A stretch of DNA of 64,000 nt from Acinetobacter lactucae (lineage in GTDB: Bacteria; Pseudomonadota; Gammaproteobacteria; Pseudomonadales; Moraxellaceae): NCBI RefSeq assembly GCF_001605885.1, contig NZ_LRPE01000034.1:1-64000 (forward strand). Direction: 5' to 3'. Made by a program: the position numbers and the translations under genes. The notes below the pieces were generated by a model, which had not been told where the DNA came from, ran no database searches, and was given only the letters and a program-made list of their open reading frames with translations. How positions within the stretch are numbered: the first letter of the stretch is position 1; every line of letters starts with the position of its first letter. Of this stretch, positions 56,562-64,000 are shown in pieces.

Positions 56562-58016
56562 TTAGTGGCCTGTACCGTTAATTGCTTTCGTCATATCTTC
56601 AACAACTTTCTTAGCATCACCAAAGATCATCATTGTTTTTTCGTTATAGAACAAATCGTTATCTAGTCCAGCATAACCTGTTGCCATTGAGCGCTTAATC
56701 ACCATGATTGTACGCGCTTTATGAGCCTCAAGAATCGGCATACCATAAATCGGCGAGCTTGGATCATCTTTTGCAGCAGGGTTAACAACGTCGTTTGCAC
56801 CAATTACAAGTACTACGTCAGTTGCAGGGAAGTCCGAGTTAATCTCATCCATTTCCAAGATGTCTTCATATGCTACGTCTGCTTCAGCAAGCAATACATT
56901 CATATGACCAGGCATACGACCCGCAACCGGATGGATTGCAAAACGAACGCGAACACCTTGCTCTTTTAGAATTTCACACAACTCTTTTACAGCATTTTGT
57001 GCACGCCCTTGGGCCATACCATAACCTGGTACAATCACAACACTGTCAGCATTTGACATCAAGAAGCCAGCATCATCAGCAGAACCAGAACGGTGGTTAC
57101 GTTGAACTTGTTCACCTTTATCTGCAGATGCAACTGCTGCACCACCCATTGCCCCACCAAACAATACGTTGATGATCGAACGGTTCATTGCTTTACACAT
57201 GATATACGACAGAATCGCACCAGATGAACCTACAAGCGAACCTGCAACGATCAACATGTTGTTTTCAAGTGTGAAACCAATACCTGCTGCTGCCCAACCA
57301 GAAAATGAGTTAAGAAGCGATACCACTACAGGCATATCACCACCACCTACTGGTGCAATCCAAACCCAACCAAATGCAAGTGCAAGTGCTGTCATTGCCC
57401 AGAATGCAGTCATATTGCCAGTCGTGAAGAAGTAGAAACCACAAGCCAACATCGCAATAAAGATGAGTGCTTGAACAGGTTTAACCCACGCACCAGAAAT
57501 TGTTTTCGCCCATTTTTTCGCAGCTAATTTACCGTATGCAAACACAGATGCAGTAAAGGTAATCGCACCAACGAAACAACCAACAAACAATTCAAACAAG
57601 TGAACCTTGCTCATGTGTGCATGTTGCACGCCAGCTGCTGTTAAAGCCGCTTCATTTTGAGCGAATAGTTCAGTAAGTTGGTTGTTATGCAAAATTGCAG
57701 CAATCGCAATGAGAACAGCAGCCAAACCAACCAATGAGTGCATAAGTGCAACAGTTTCTGGCATTTGCGTCATTGGTACAGTACGAGCACGTGCAATACC
57801 TACGATTGCACCGAGCACCATTGCACCAACGATCATCCAGATCACTGGATTATTGGCAACAAAGAAAGTCGTTACCACAGCAATCGCCATTGCGATCATA
57901 CCGTAACGGTTACCTTGAATTGCTGTTTTAGGGCCAGACAAGCCACGAAGCGTCAAGATAAAGAGAATTGCGCCAACAAGGTACAACCAGTTTGCATTTG
58001 CTTGAATAAATTCCAT
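56562..58016 (-). CDS. pntB: NAD(P) transhydrogenase subunit beta
   Basis: Proton-pumping transhydrogenase beta subunit of 484 residues. About nine membrane helices fill residues 1-285, with conserved GGGDMPVVVSLLNSFSGWAAA. The C-terminal NADP-binding domain III has VVIVPGYGMAQGRAQNAV, FAIHPVAGRMPGHMNVLLAEA, and GANDVVNPAAKDDPSSPIYGMP. It uses the proton gradient to make NADPH from NADH. Last gene of pntAA-pntAB-pntB. Confidence 0.97.
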   Translation of the reverse strand: MEFIQANANWLYLVGAILFILTLRGLSGPKTAIQGNRYGMIAMAIAVVTTFFVANNPVIWMIVGAMVLGAIVGIARARTVPMTQMPETVALMHSLVGLAAVLIAIAAILHNNQLTELFAQNEAALTAAGVQHAHMSKVHLFELFVGCFVGAITFTASVFAYGKLAAKKWAKTISGAWVKPVQALIFIAMLACGFYFFTTGNMTAFWAMTALALAFGWVWIAPVGGGDMPVVVSLLNSFSGWAAAGIGFTLENNMLIVAGSLVGSSGAILSYIMCKAMNRSIINVLFGGAMGGAAVASADKGEQVQRNHRSGSADDAGFLMSNADSVVIVPGYGMAQGRAQNAVKELCEILKEQGVRVRFAIHPVAGRMPGHMNVLLAEADVAYEDILEMDEINSDFPATDVVLVIGANDVVNPAAKDDPSSPIYGMPILEAHKARTIMVIKRSMATGYAGLDNDLFYNEKTMMIFGDAKKVVEDMTKAINGTGH

Positions 58017-58028
58017 GTCAAAGCCCTC

Positions 58029-58343
58029 TTATTTCTTTTGCTTAGGCTTGAACATTTCCAGCATGCGTGCAGTTACTGCGAAGCCACCGAAAATATTAAT
58101 GCTTGCCAAAAATACTGCAATCGCACCGAGTACGCTCACCACATTCACACTTTGAAATGCAACGTTAGCATCTACACCTAAAACTGGCAGACCCACAGTT
58201 TGCAACATCGCACCCACTACAATAATAGATGACAACGCATTGGTTACTGCCATAAGTGGCGTATGCAAAGCTGGCGTAACGCCCCAAACCACGTAATAAC
58301 CTACGAAGATGGCAAGGACGAAAATTGTAATAGTTTCAACCAT
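58029..58343 (-). CDS. pntAB: NAD(P) transhydrogenase alpha subunit part 2 (membrane part)
   Basis: 104-residue membrane piece with three hydrophobic helices ([41 protein letters not shown] and the [23 protein letters not shown] segment). It corresponds to the C-terminal membrane domain of the single E. coli PntA. A separate gene for it, 12 bp from pntAA and 12 bp from pntB, is the Rhodospirillum-type arrangement. Confidence 0.95.
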   Translation of the reverse strand: MVETITIFVLAIFVGYYVVWGVTPALHTPLMAVTNALSSIIVVGAMLQTVGLPVLGVDANVAFQSVNVVSVLGAIAVFLASINIFGGFAVTARMLEMFKPKQKK

Positions 58344-58354
58344 GAGAAATCTCC

Positions 58355-59482
58355 TTAACCACGCTTAAGCAGTACTTGACCGCCATGAGTGACCAATAGG
58401 GCTTTTTGGATTTCGTCTTCTTGATTAATCGCAAAGTTTTTCTCTTTGTCGAATAAAGTCTCTACGAAATTAAAAACGTTACGCGCATACAATGCAGAAG
58501 CTTCTGTTGCTACAGTTGCCGGAATATTTGGGACACCCAAAATTTTCACGCCATTTTCAGTAAATACAGTCTCACCCACTTTAGAGCCTTCAACGTTACC
58601 ACCAGTTTCAACTGCCATATCTAAAATGACAGAGCCCGGTTTCATCTTGGCAACAGTTTCAGCTTTAATCAGACGTGGCGCATCACGACCCGGTAGCAAT
58701 GCAGTCGTAATCACGATGTCTGCATTAGAAACAGCTTTATCTACAATCGCAGCCTGATCTTTGATGTACTGCTCACCTGGCATCCATCCATAACCATTTT
58801 TAGCGGCATCTGCTGCACGTTGTTGCTCTTCTTCAGACATTGGTACGTCTAACCACTTACCACCTAAAGACTCAACTTGATCTTTTGCTGTAGGACGCAA
58901 GTCAGTCGCTTCAACAATTGCACCTAAACGTTTTGCAGTTGCAATCGCCTGAAGACCAGCAACCCCAACACCCATGATTACAACACGTGCAGGCTTTACA
59001 GTACCCGCAGCAGTCATAAGCATTGGGAACATGCGTTGATATTCAGCAGCAGCAAGTAAAACTGACTTATAACCAGCCAAGTTTGCTTGAGAAGACAACA
59101 CGTCCATGTTTTGTGCACGAGAAAGCGTACGAGGAAGCAGTTCTAGAGCAAAAGCAGACACTTGTTGATTCGCAAACTGATCTAGCTCGGTGTTACGATA
59201 AGGATCAAACATTGCTACAACAGCGGTATTTGCTGCAAGTTTCTGAATTTCCCCGCCCTGTGGTGCGCGAACTTTCAAAATAATTTGACTACCCGTATAG
59301 GCATCATCCGTAATGGTTGCACCGACCTGTTCATAAGCACTGTCAATGTACGCAGCCTTTACACCAGCACCACGTTCAATCACAACGCCATGACCAGCGC
59401 TAATCAACTTCTTTACTGTCTCTGGCGTAGCAGCTACACGATTTTCACCGACGACAGTTTCGGTTGGGATTCCGATCTGCAT
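58355..59482 (-). CDS. pntAA: NAD(P) transhydrogenase alpha subunit part 1 (NAD-binding)
   Basis: 375-residue soluble NAD(H)-binding domain I, related to alanine dehydrogenase. Features: [23 protein letters not shown] at the N-terminus, the dinucleotide fold [22 protein letters not shown] near 167, the VVDKA-like loop, and [31 protein letters not shown]. It is detached from the membrane part, which has its own gene. Ribosome-binding site GAGGAA 6 nt upstream. A strong inverted repeat lies 33 bp before the start. Confidence 0.96.
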   Translation of the reverse strand: MQIGIPTETVVGENRVAATPETVKKLISAGHGVVIERGAGVKAAYIDSAYEQVGATITDDAYTGSQIILKVRAPQGGEIQKLAANTAVVAMFDPYRNTELDQFANQQVSAFALELLPRTLSRAQNMDVLSSQANLAGYKSVLLAAAEYQRMFPMLMTAAGTVKPARVVIMGVGVAGLQAIATAKRLGAIVEATDLRPTAKDQVESLGGKWLDVPMSEEEQQRAADAAKNGYGWMPGEQYIKDQAAIVDKAVSNADIVITTALLPGRDAPRLIKAETVAKMKPGSVILDMAVETGGNVEGSKVGETVFTENGVKILGVPNIPATVATEASALYARNVFNFVETLFDKEKNFAINQEDEIQKALLVTHGGQVLLKRG

Positions 59483-59514
59483 GAGCGTTCCTCAAGCTAA
59501 TTTCTCATTGTCAA

Positions 59515-59537
59515 AAACATTGCAAGCTGCAATGTTT
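59515..59537 (-). promoter_or_regulatory. Perfect inverted repeat in the pntAA leader
   Basis: Arms AAACATTGCA and TGCAATGTTT (10 bp each) around a 3-nt centre, 33 bp before the pntAA ATG. On the minus strand the second arm runs into TTTTTG, so the element could be a repressor site or an attenuator-like hairpin. Confidence 0.55.
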
Positions 59538-59706
59538 CCCCCATGTGTATTCTTTGTACAGAATTTGGATTCTAATTGAACTTTTTTAAAATACCACCCA
59601 CTATTTATTTAATAAATACCCATATTTTGAACTGAAGATTCACGATATTTATTTAGAGGTGTAACATAGGAAGCTTTTTCTTTTTTTTGCAGACAATAGT
59701 CTCTCT

Positions 59707-59722
59707 TATACAGTCCTGTATA
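59707..59722 (+). promoter_or_regulatory. Palindrome touching the start codon of the DMT transporter gene
   Basis: TATACAG-TC-CTGTATA, perfect, whose last A is the A of the ATG at 59722. The left half (TATACA) looks like a -10 box and would give a start of transcription at or next to the ATG. Confidence 0.5.
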
Positions 59723-60648
59723 TGAAAATTTCTTTATCTTCGTTTCAAATCGGGTCTTTTTTTGCTCTTTGCTCTGCTTTTCTATTCAGCACAAAAGCAA
59801 TCTTTATTAAACAGACTTATGCCCTTTCTCCATTAGTAGACGGTACGGTCCTGATGGCTTTACGCATGTTAAGCGCTCTACCGTTTTTTCTATTAATTTG
59901 CTGGTTTAACAGGCATCATAATCAGGGCATAAAAAAGAAGGATTGGCTAATTTTAATTTTTGCCGGTCTATTAGGCTACTACTTTGCAAGTTGGCTCGAT
60001 TTCATGGGTCTCATGTTTATTAGCGCCTCTCTAGAACGAATTATTCTATTTTTATATCCCACGCTTACAGTCATCGTATCAAGCTTACTCTACAAACAAA
60101 AATTAGATGCAAAAAGTTTATTTGCCATTTTTCTTAGTTATGGTGGAACCGTGCTGGTTATGCTTCAGGAACATAACAACGCACCAATTCAGGGCAACTT
60201 CTGGCTAGGTACAAGTTTCGTATTTGCAAGTGCCGTGGCTTTTGCAGGCTATTTATTGCTAACACCCCCTCTCATTAAAAAATTTGGTTCTTGGAATTTC
60301 ACAGGGTTAGCCTTAACTGTGGCTTGTATCGGCACATTAACTCATTACGTATTAAGCACACCTCACCCAATTCAACTTCTATTACAACTCCCCTCTAGCG
60401 TGATCTTGTATGGGATTGGCTTAGGCTTTTTAGTTACCGTGCTACCCACCGTTATGCTCATGCAAAGCATCGAACGGCTAGGCGCCTCTCAATCAGCAAT
60501 GATTGCTTCAATTGGTCCAGTTTTAACAATTTTACTTGCTGTTGCTTTTTTAAATGAGCATCTCAATATGTGGCAATGGGTCGGCTGCCTACTCAATATT
60601 GTCGGTGTGATGATGATTACATTAAGAAAGAAAAGACTAAAACATTAA
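59722..60648 (+). CDS. EamA/DMT-family transporter
   Basis: 308-residue inner-membrane protein with ten hydrophobic helices in two EamA repeats (first repeat ending GGTVLVMLQEHNN, second ending LNEHLNMWQWVGCLLNIVGVMMITLRKKR). AFLFSTKAIFIKQTYALSPL near the N-terminus is typical of the family. Likely a metabolite or drug/amino-acid exporter; the substrate cannot be read from the sequence. No ribosome-binding site is visible, the next in-frame ATG is codon 44, and a palindrome abuts the start, so the mRNA may be leaderless. Confidence 0.85.
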   Translation: MKISLSSFQIGSFFALCSAFLFSTKAIFIKQTYALSPLVDGTVLMALRMLSALPFFLLICWFNRHHNQGIKKKDWLILIFAGLLGYYFASWLDFMGLMFISASLERIILFLYPTLTVIVSSLLYKQKLDAKSLFAIFLSYGGTVLVMLQEHNNAPIQGNFWLGTSFVFASAVAFAGYLLLTPPLIKKFGSWNFTGLALTVACIGTLTHYVLSTPHPIQLLLQLPSSVILYGIGLGFLVTVLPTVMLMQSIERLGASQSAMIASIGPVLTILLAVAFLNEHLNMWQWVGCLLNIVGVMMITLRKKRLKH

Positions 60649-60654
60649 ATTCTC

Positions 60655-60685
60655 TTGACCTCAACTTAAGTTGAGGTTGGATACT
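60655..60685 (+). promoter_or_regulatory. MerR-family promoter with 19-bp spacer before the RidA-MFS operon
   Basis: -35 TTGACC (60655-60660) and -10 GATACT (60680-60685) are separated by 19 bp, too long for normal RNA polymerase contact. The perfect 18-bp palindrome CCTCAACTTAAGTTGAGG (60659-60676) lies between them. This is the hallmark of promoters activated by MerR-family proteins through DNA distortion, and closely resembles the SoxR box of soxS (CCTCAAG...CTTGAGG). Transcription would start near 60692, about 25 nt before the RidA ATG. Confidence 0.85.
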
Positions 60686-60716
60686 CATCTAAATTTTAAT
60701 GAACGGTTGAGTTCCA

Positions 60717-61124
60717 ATGAGTCAAGAAACTTTTAAAATCATAAATCCATCAACCTTATATGATCCCACCCCAAATGGTTATAGCCATGTTGCTGTGGTA
60801 GAAAGCTTTAAGAATATTATTCATGTGGCAGGTCAAGGCGGCGAAAATTCCAAAGGGGAATTAAGCCCAAGTTTTGAAGAACAAGCGAACCAAGTTTTTG
60901 ATAATATTCAACATGCTTTAAACGCCGCCAATGCAGAGCTTAGTAATATTGCTGTGTTAAGAGTTTTAGTTGTTGACCACTCAGTCGAAAAACATCAAAT
61001 TTTGATTAAAATTATGCAAAATTTATGGAAAAATCATCCTTTTCCTGCCTGTACACTCATTCCTGTGCCACGCCTTGCGCTAGAACACATGCTCATTGAA
61101 GTTGAAGCAACGGCATACACCTAA
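60717..61124 (+). CDS. RidA-family protein (YjgF/YER057c/UK114)
   Basis: 135-residue member of the Rid superfamily. Members of the RidA subgroup hydrolyse reactive enamine/imine intermediates from PLP enzymes using a conserved Arg. Here the corresponding region is ISNIAVLRVLVVD (Arg in LRVLV), with the N-terminal SHVAVVESFKNIIHVAGQGG and the C-terminal RLALEHMLIEVEATAY; the canonical RidA R105 segment is replaced by PRLALEHM. So it may belong to one of the Rid1-7 subgroups rather than be RidA itself. First gene after the MerR-type promoter, 18 bp ahead of an MFS transporter. Confidence 0.85.
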   Translation: MSQETFKIINPSTLYDPTPNGYSHVAVVESFKNIIHVAGQGGENSKGELSPSFEEQANQVFDNIQHALNAANAELSNIAVLRVLVVDHSVEKHQILIKIMQNLWKNHPFPACTLIPVPRLALEHMLIEVEATAYT

Positions 61125-61142
61125 TAAAACTGAGAGAACATC

Positions 61143-62330
61143 ATGTCTACCCCTGAAGATATCAGTCAAAATAAACCTTTGCTTTGGTTGATGGCAGCAG
61201 CATGTGGCTTGTGTGCAGGTGTGAATTATTATTGTCAGCCTCTGATTCACTCGATTCAGCAAGAATTTGCTGTAACTCAAGCACAAGCCGCTTTAACAGT
61301 GACATTTGCTCAGGTGTCTTATGCCCTCGGTTTACTTTTTATTGTACCGATGGGTGATATTGTCAATAAGGCCAAGGCTATTCCGTTTTTGATGGTACTT
61401 TGCGCAGTTGGTCTATTTACGTCTGCTTTTGCCGTCAACTTACCCATGCTATGGATCGGTACAATTTTAGCGGGCTTGTTTTCGGTTGCAGCTCAAGTCC
61501 TGATTCCACTTGCTACAATGACTGTAAAACCTGAAAAAACTGGCGAGATCATTGGTTTTTTAATGAGTGGCTTATTGGTCGGGATTTTACTCTCTACCAG
61601 TCTGGCTGGCTTATTTTCCAATCTTTTTCACTGGAAAGTCGTATATGTGGTTAGTGGCGTATTAATGCTTCTGTTGGCATTTACCTTAAAAAGTCGTCTG
61701 CCTTATGTCTTACGCATGAAAATGAACTATGGGCAAATTTTTGTTTCCATGGCTCAACTCTTAAAAGAGGAAAAGCGCCTATTATTAAGAGCACTTACGG
61801 GTACGTTCGCATTTGCAGCAGTAAGTATTCTGTATTCCACCATCGCCTTACTTTTGACTTCGGCACATCATTTGCCCGATCTATTTATCGGACTAGTCCC
61901 ACTAGTCGGTATCTTTGGCGCTTTATCAACACGTTATATTGGTAAATATGCCGACCAAGGCTACACACGATTACTCACTTGGATGGGGTGTGGGCTATTT
62001 TTGGTAAGTTGGATTTGTTTCTATTTCGGACAAACTCTACTTTCAGCTTATGTTATTGGTTTTGCTTTAATCCAATTGGCACTTGCGCTGGTACACACCA
62101 GTAACCAGAGCATTATTTTCCGTTTACGTCCAGATGCCAAATCTCGTATTAATGCCATCTATATGACGACTTATTTTATTGGAGGAGCTGGTGGCTCTGC
62201 TTTAGGGATTTTTGCATGGAATCGTGGTGGATGGACCATGACATGTCTTGCTGGTGTTGTACTCGTTATGTTTTGCATTTTGTTTAGTGTGATTGATGCT
62301 TTCTTACAAAAAAAGCAACTCGCTCATTAA
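61143..62330 (+). CDS. MFS transporter co-transcribed with the Rid gene
   Basis: 395-residue, 12-helix major facilitator. The N-terminal half has AAACGLCAGVNYYCQPLIHSIQQEF and the helix 2-3 loop PMGDIVNKAKAI; the middle loop is cytoplasmic (RLPYVLRMKMNYGQIF); the second half ends FSVIDAFLQKKQ. It resembles the YgaY/SotB-type drug or sugar efflux branch. Good ribosome-binding site (GAGAG). The MerR-type promoter 0.45 kb upstream suggests inducible efflux of a toxic compound; substrate unknown. Confidence 0.88.
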   Translation: MSTPEDISQNKPLLWLMAAACGLCAGVNYYCQPLIHSIQQEFAVTQAQAALTVTFAQVSYALGLLFIVPMGDIVNKAKAIPFLMVLCAVGLFTSAFAVNLPMLWIGTILAGLFSVAAQVLIPLATMTVKPEKTGEIIGFLMSGLLVGILLSTSLAGLFSNLFHWKVVYVVSGVLMLLLAFTLKSRLPYVLRMKMNYGQIFVSMAQLLKEEKRLLLRALTGTFAFAAVSILYSTIALLLTSAHHLPDLFIGLVPLVGIFGALSTRYIGKYADQGYTRLLTWMGCGLFLVSWICFYFGQTLLSAYVIGFALIQLALALVHTSNQSIIFRLRPDAKSRINAIYMTTYFIGGAGGSALGIFAWNRGGWTMTCLAGVVLVMFCILFSVIDAFLQKKQLAH

Positions 62331-62427
62331 CAAAGTAAATTGTTATAAATCATCTCCCTATATTTAACACAAGGGTGGTTATAAATTACTCGGCTAAATG
62401 CCACTGTCGATTCAGGGCTAAACCCCG

Positions 62428-62433
62428 TATAAT
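62428..62433 (+). promoter_or_regulatory. dusA -10 box
   Basis: Perfect TATAAT; the -35 region 17 bp upstream (TGTCGA) is poor. It predicts a transcript start near 62440 and an untranslated region of about 35 nt before ATG 62476. Confidence 0.55.
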
Positions 62434-62475
62434 GCTGCCCTTTCATTAATTTAGCGACTTTTGGGTCTATTGGCT

Positions 62476-63480
62476 ATGCAATCACTTCAATCGTTACAAC
62501 CTCGTATTTCTGTCGCACCTATGATGGACTGGACAACGAAGGATTACCGATTCTTTGCACGGTTGTTTAACCCAAACGTTATCCTTTATACCGAAATGGT
62601 GACTACAGGCGCGATTCTATTTGGCGATGCAAAACGTCATTTGGACTACAGCGCACAAGAACACCCTATCGTATTGCAACTTGGTGGCTCAAATCCGCAA
62701 GAGCTTGCGACCTGCACAAAAATGGCCGAAGACTGGGGTTACGATGAAGTCAACCTCAATGTAGGCTGCCCAAGTGATCGTGTACAGAACAATAAAATCG
62801 GTGCTTGCTTAATGGCAGAGCCAGACTTGGTTGCTGAATGCATTCATACCATGCAAAAGGCGGTTAATATTCCCGTAACGGTGAAGCATCGTATCGGTAT
62901 TGATGACATGCAGTCTTACGAAGAAATGCTACATTTCGTAGATACTGTCGCGGCAACGGGTTGTACGTATTTCGTTGTACATGCCCGTATTGCTATTTTG
63001 AAAGGTTTGTCTCCAAAAGAAAATCGAGAAGTTCCTCCTTTACGCTACGAAGATGTATATCGTTTAAAGCAAGAACGTCCACATCTCACCATCGAAATTA
63101 ACGGTGGAATTAAAACGTTTGCTGAAACTCAAACCCATTTACAACATGTTGATGGTGTCATGATTGGTCGTGAAGCCTATCACAACCCTTACCTACTCGC
63201 TGAACTGGGACAGCTTTGGAATTTAGAAGCACCAGATCGTTTCGATATTATGGAACAAATGCTGCCTTATATTGAACAGCGCATGGCTGAAGGTGCGCCA
63301 CTCTCCATCATTACACGTCATATTTTAGGTTTATTCCAAAACTTACCAGGTGCTCGTAAATGGCGTCAGGCGCTAAGTGGCGGAAATGCAAAAACTTTAG
63401 CTGACGTTGAAAATGCAATTCAGAACATGCGAGCGGCCATGATTCGTACTGAAGAGTATTTAAAAGAGCAGCAAGTTTAA
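62476..63480 (+). CDS. dusA: tRNA-dihydrouridine synthase A
   Basis: FMN-dependent reductase of uridine 20/20a in the tRNA D-loop. 334 residues from ATG 62476 (MQSLQSLQPRISVAPMMDWTTKDYRFF). Flavin-barrel motifs are VAPMMDWT, LYTEMVTTGAI, QLGGSNPQELA, NLNVGCPSDRVQNNKIGACLM with the catalytic Cys, VKHRIG, and GVMIGREAYHNPYLL. The C-terminal helical domain is complete, with HILGLFQNLPGARKWRQAL. The frame extends to a TTG at 62461, but no ribosome-binding site supports it. The gene is uninterrupted; dusA is a known integration site for prophages and islands in Acinetobacter. Confidence 0.96.
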   Translation: MQSLQSLQPRISVAPMMDWTTKDYRFFARLFNPNVILYTEMVTTGAILFGDAKRHLDYSAQEHPIVLQLGGSNPQELATCTKMAEDWGYDEVNLNVGCPSDRVQNNKIGACLMAEPDLVAECIHTMQKAVNIPVTVKHRIGIDDMQSYEEMLHFVDTVAATGCTYFVVHARIAILKGLSPKENREVPPLRYEDVYRLKQERPHLTIEINGGIKTFAETQTHLQHVDGVMIGREAYHNPYLLAELGQLWNLEAPDRFDIMEQMLPYIEQRMAEGAPLSIITRHILGLFQNLPGARKWRQALSGGNAKTLADVENAIQNMRAAMIRTEEYLKEQQV

Positions 63481-63523
63481 GTTAGTGATGACTTCTTAAA
63501 TTGTAAGAAAATGTGGCATTTTA

Positions 63524-63592
63524 AATCAGAGACTTAGATTTTGAGTATATTCGCAAATGTTGAAGCGAAATATTCAAATTTAAGCTCTGATT
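63524..63592 (+). other. Long imperfect hairpin downstream of dusA
   Basis: Two arms of about 30 nt (63524-63554 and 63565-63592) pair over nearly their whole length with a few bulges: AATCAGAG with CTCTGATT, CTTA with TAAG, TTGA with TCAA, and TTCGC with GCGAA next to a 10-nt loop. No U-tract follows. It begins 44 nt after the dusA stop codon and may stabilise that mRNA or be processed from it. Confidence 0.6.
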
Positions 63593-63814
63593 AGTTATTT
63601 ATTTATAATGATATCAATAATTTAAATTTTACTATTTTTAACCATCTCTTTTATAAGTATCTTTTCTCTTCAAAGCAGACACTTCTGGAAAAAAGATACG
63701 TTATTACATAACATAAACAAAACTTTTAAGGTACGCCTATTAGTATCTCTGAACGCCACAGGTAGGTGGTGATTTTTTTAATATGGATATGAGTAGCACG
63801 GTAGAGATTTCACG
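63593..63814 (+). promoter_or_regulatory. Leader of the last gene with competing pairings and a terminator-like hairpin
   Basis: GTATCTTTT (63657-63665) pairs perfectly with AAAAGATAC (63691-63699); AGATAC in the latter can instead pair with GTATCT (63743-63748). A hairpin CGCCAC-AGGTAG-GTGGTG (63754-63771) followed by A and seven T (63773-63779) is a proper intrinsic terminator, 35 nt before the ATG at 63815. A very short frame (MDMSSTVEISR, 63783-63818) overlaps that ATG. Confidence 0.5.
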
Positions 63815-64000
63815 ATGATTATTTATGACGGACAAGTAGCTGATAATTACATGTATCAGGATTCAAATCAGGCAGCCATTGTTGTATCGCACAGCGCACC
63901 AAGCCTCCCTTATCCTTTCACCATGAAACCCAATAATCATCAAACTGAAACTTCCAATACTCCAGCAATAGATGTTGATAAATTCGTAGCTAAATTAGAA
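63815..64000 (+). CDS. Unidentified gene, 3' end outside the window
   Basis: Open frame of 62 codons running off the end: MIIYDGQVADNY at the start, then a Ser/Pro/Asn/His-rich stretch (HSAPSLPYPF, KPNNHQTETSNTP) and IDVDKFVAKLE. No signal peptide is apparent and I do not recognise a family. The ribosome-binding site is weak (AGAGA). The frame is preceded by a terminator-like hairpin, so it may be regulated by attenuation. It could also prove to be a non-gene; only the downstream sequence can tell. Confidence 0.5.
   Translation, partial: MIIYDGQVADNYMYQDSNQAAIVVSHSAPSLPYPFTMKPNNHQTETSNTPAIDVDKFVAKLE

Noticed and set aside
57682..58181. Several overlapping open frames antisense to pntB and pntAB
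   Set aside because: They mirror the codon pattern of membrane helices on the other strand, are mutually overlapping in different frames, and have no ribosome-binding sites.

Overview
The window is ordinary chromosomal core sequence from a member of the genus Acinetobacter, most likely the A. baumannii/calcoaceticus complex. The evidence is low GC with an AT-rich wobble position, the gigA-gigB pair, a split pyridine-nucleotide transhydrogenase (pntAA-pntAB-pntB), and gamma-proteobacterial (Pseudomonadales) neighbourhoods such as ppx/trxA/rho, pcnB-folK-panB-panC and mazG-relA-rlmD-cysM/gacS. I see no insertion sequence, prophage, CRISPR array, tRNA or rRNA gene, and no defence island.

Layout. 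0.1-4.6 kb: mlaA, gigA, gigB, a nitrilase-family amidase, a small secreted protein, then ohrR-ohr. 5.1-8.5 kb: gspE on the minus strand, then a DUF432 protein with an MscS channel. 8.5-22.2 kb: a DUF2339 membrane protein, polA, the minus-strand run ppx-accA-tilS-proC-yggT, divergent trxA and rho, and a tiny alanine-rich lipoprotein behind a long leader. 22.3-34.7 kb: translation genes (ihfA-pheT-pheS, rplT-rpmI, infC-thrS) interrupted by accessory genes (a tail-anchored unknown, GNAT, NADAR, MFS, YqaA-like, GST). 34.7-42 kb: an acyl-CoA synthetase, then the minus-strand run pcnB-folK-panB-panC-rapZ-ptsO-darP. 42-52.4 kb: comEA-like, mazG, an SDR, relA, rlmD, a 3'-5' exonuclease, cysM and divergent gacS. 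52.5-56.5 kb: a crotonase / hydroxyacid dehydrogenase / hydroxypyruvate-isomerase-like trio, rsfS and an SDR. 56.5-64 kb: pntAA-pntAB-pntB, a DMT transporter, a RidA-MFS operon, dusA, and the start of an unidentified gene.

Connections. gigA/gigB (a PP2C phosphatase and its STAS partner) and ptsO (NPr of the nitrogen PTS) are reported components of one Acinetobacter stress circuit, and both ends are here about 34 kb apart. relA and gacS add further global regulators.

The most rewarding observations are regulatory rather than a new gene system. (1) The RidA-MFS operon has a textbook MerR-family promoter: an 18-bp perfect palindrome inside a 19-bp spacer. (2) The thrS leader carries a stem-loop that mimics the tRNA-Thr anticodon arm just upstream of the ribosome-binding site. 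(3) infC starts at a non-canonical ATT codon and is separated from rpmI-rplT. (4) Several unexplained leader hairpins stand before pntAA, before the DMT gene, after mlaA and around the last open reading frame. I did not find a convincing new multi-gene system.
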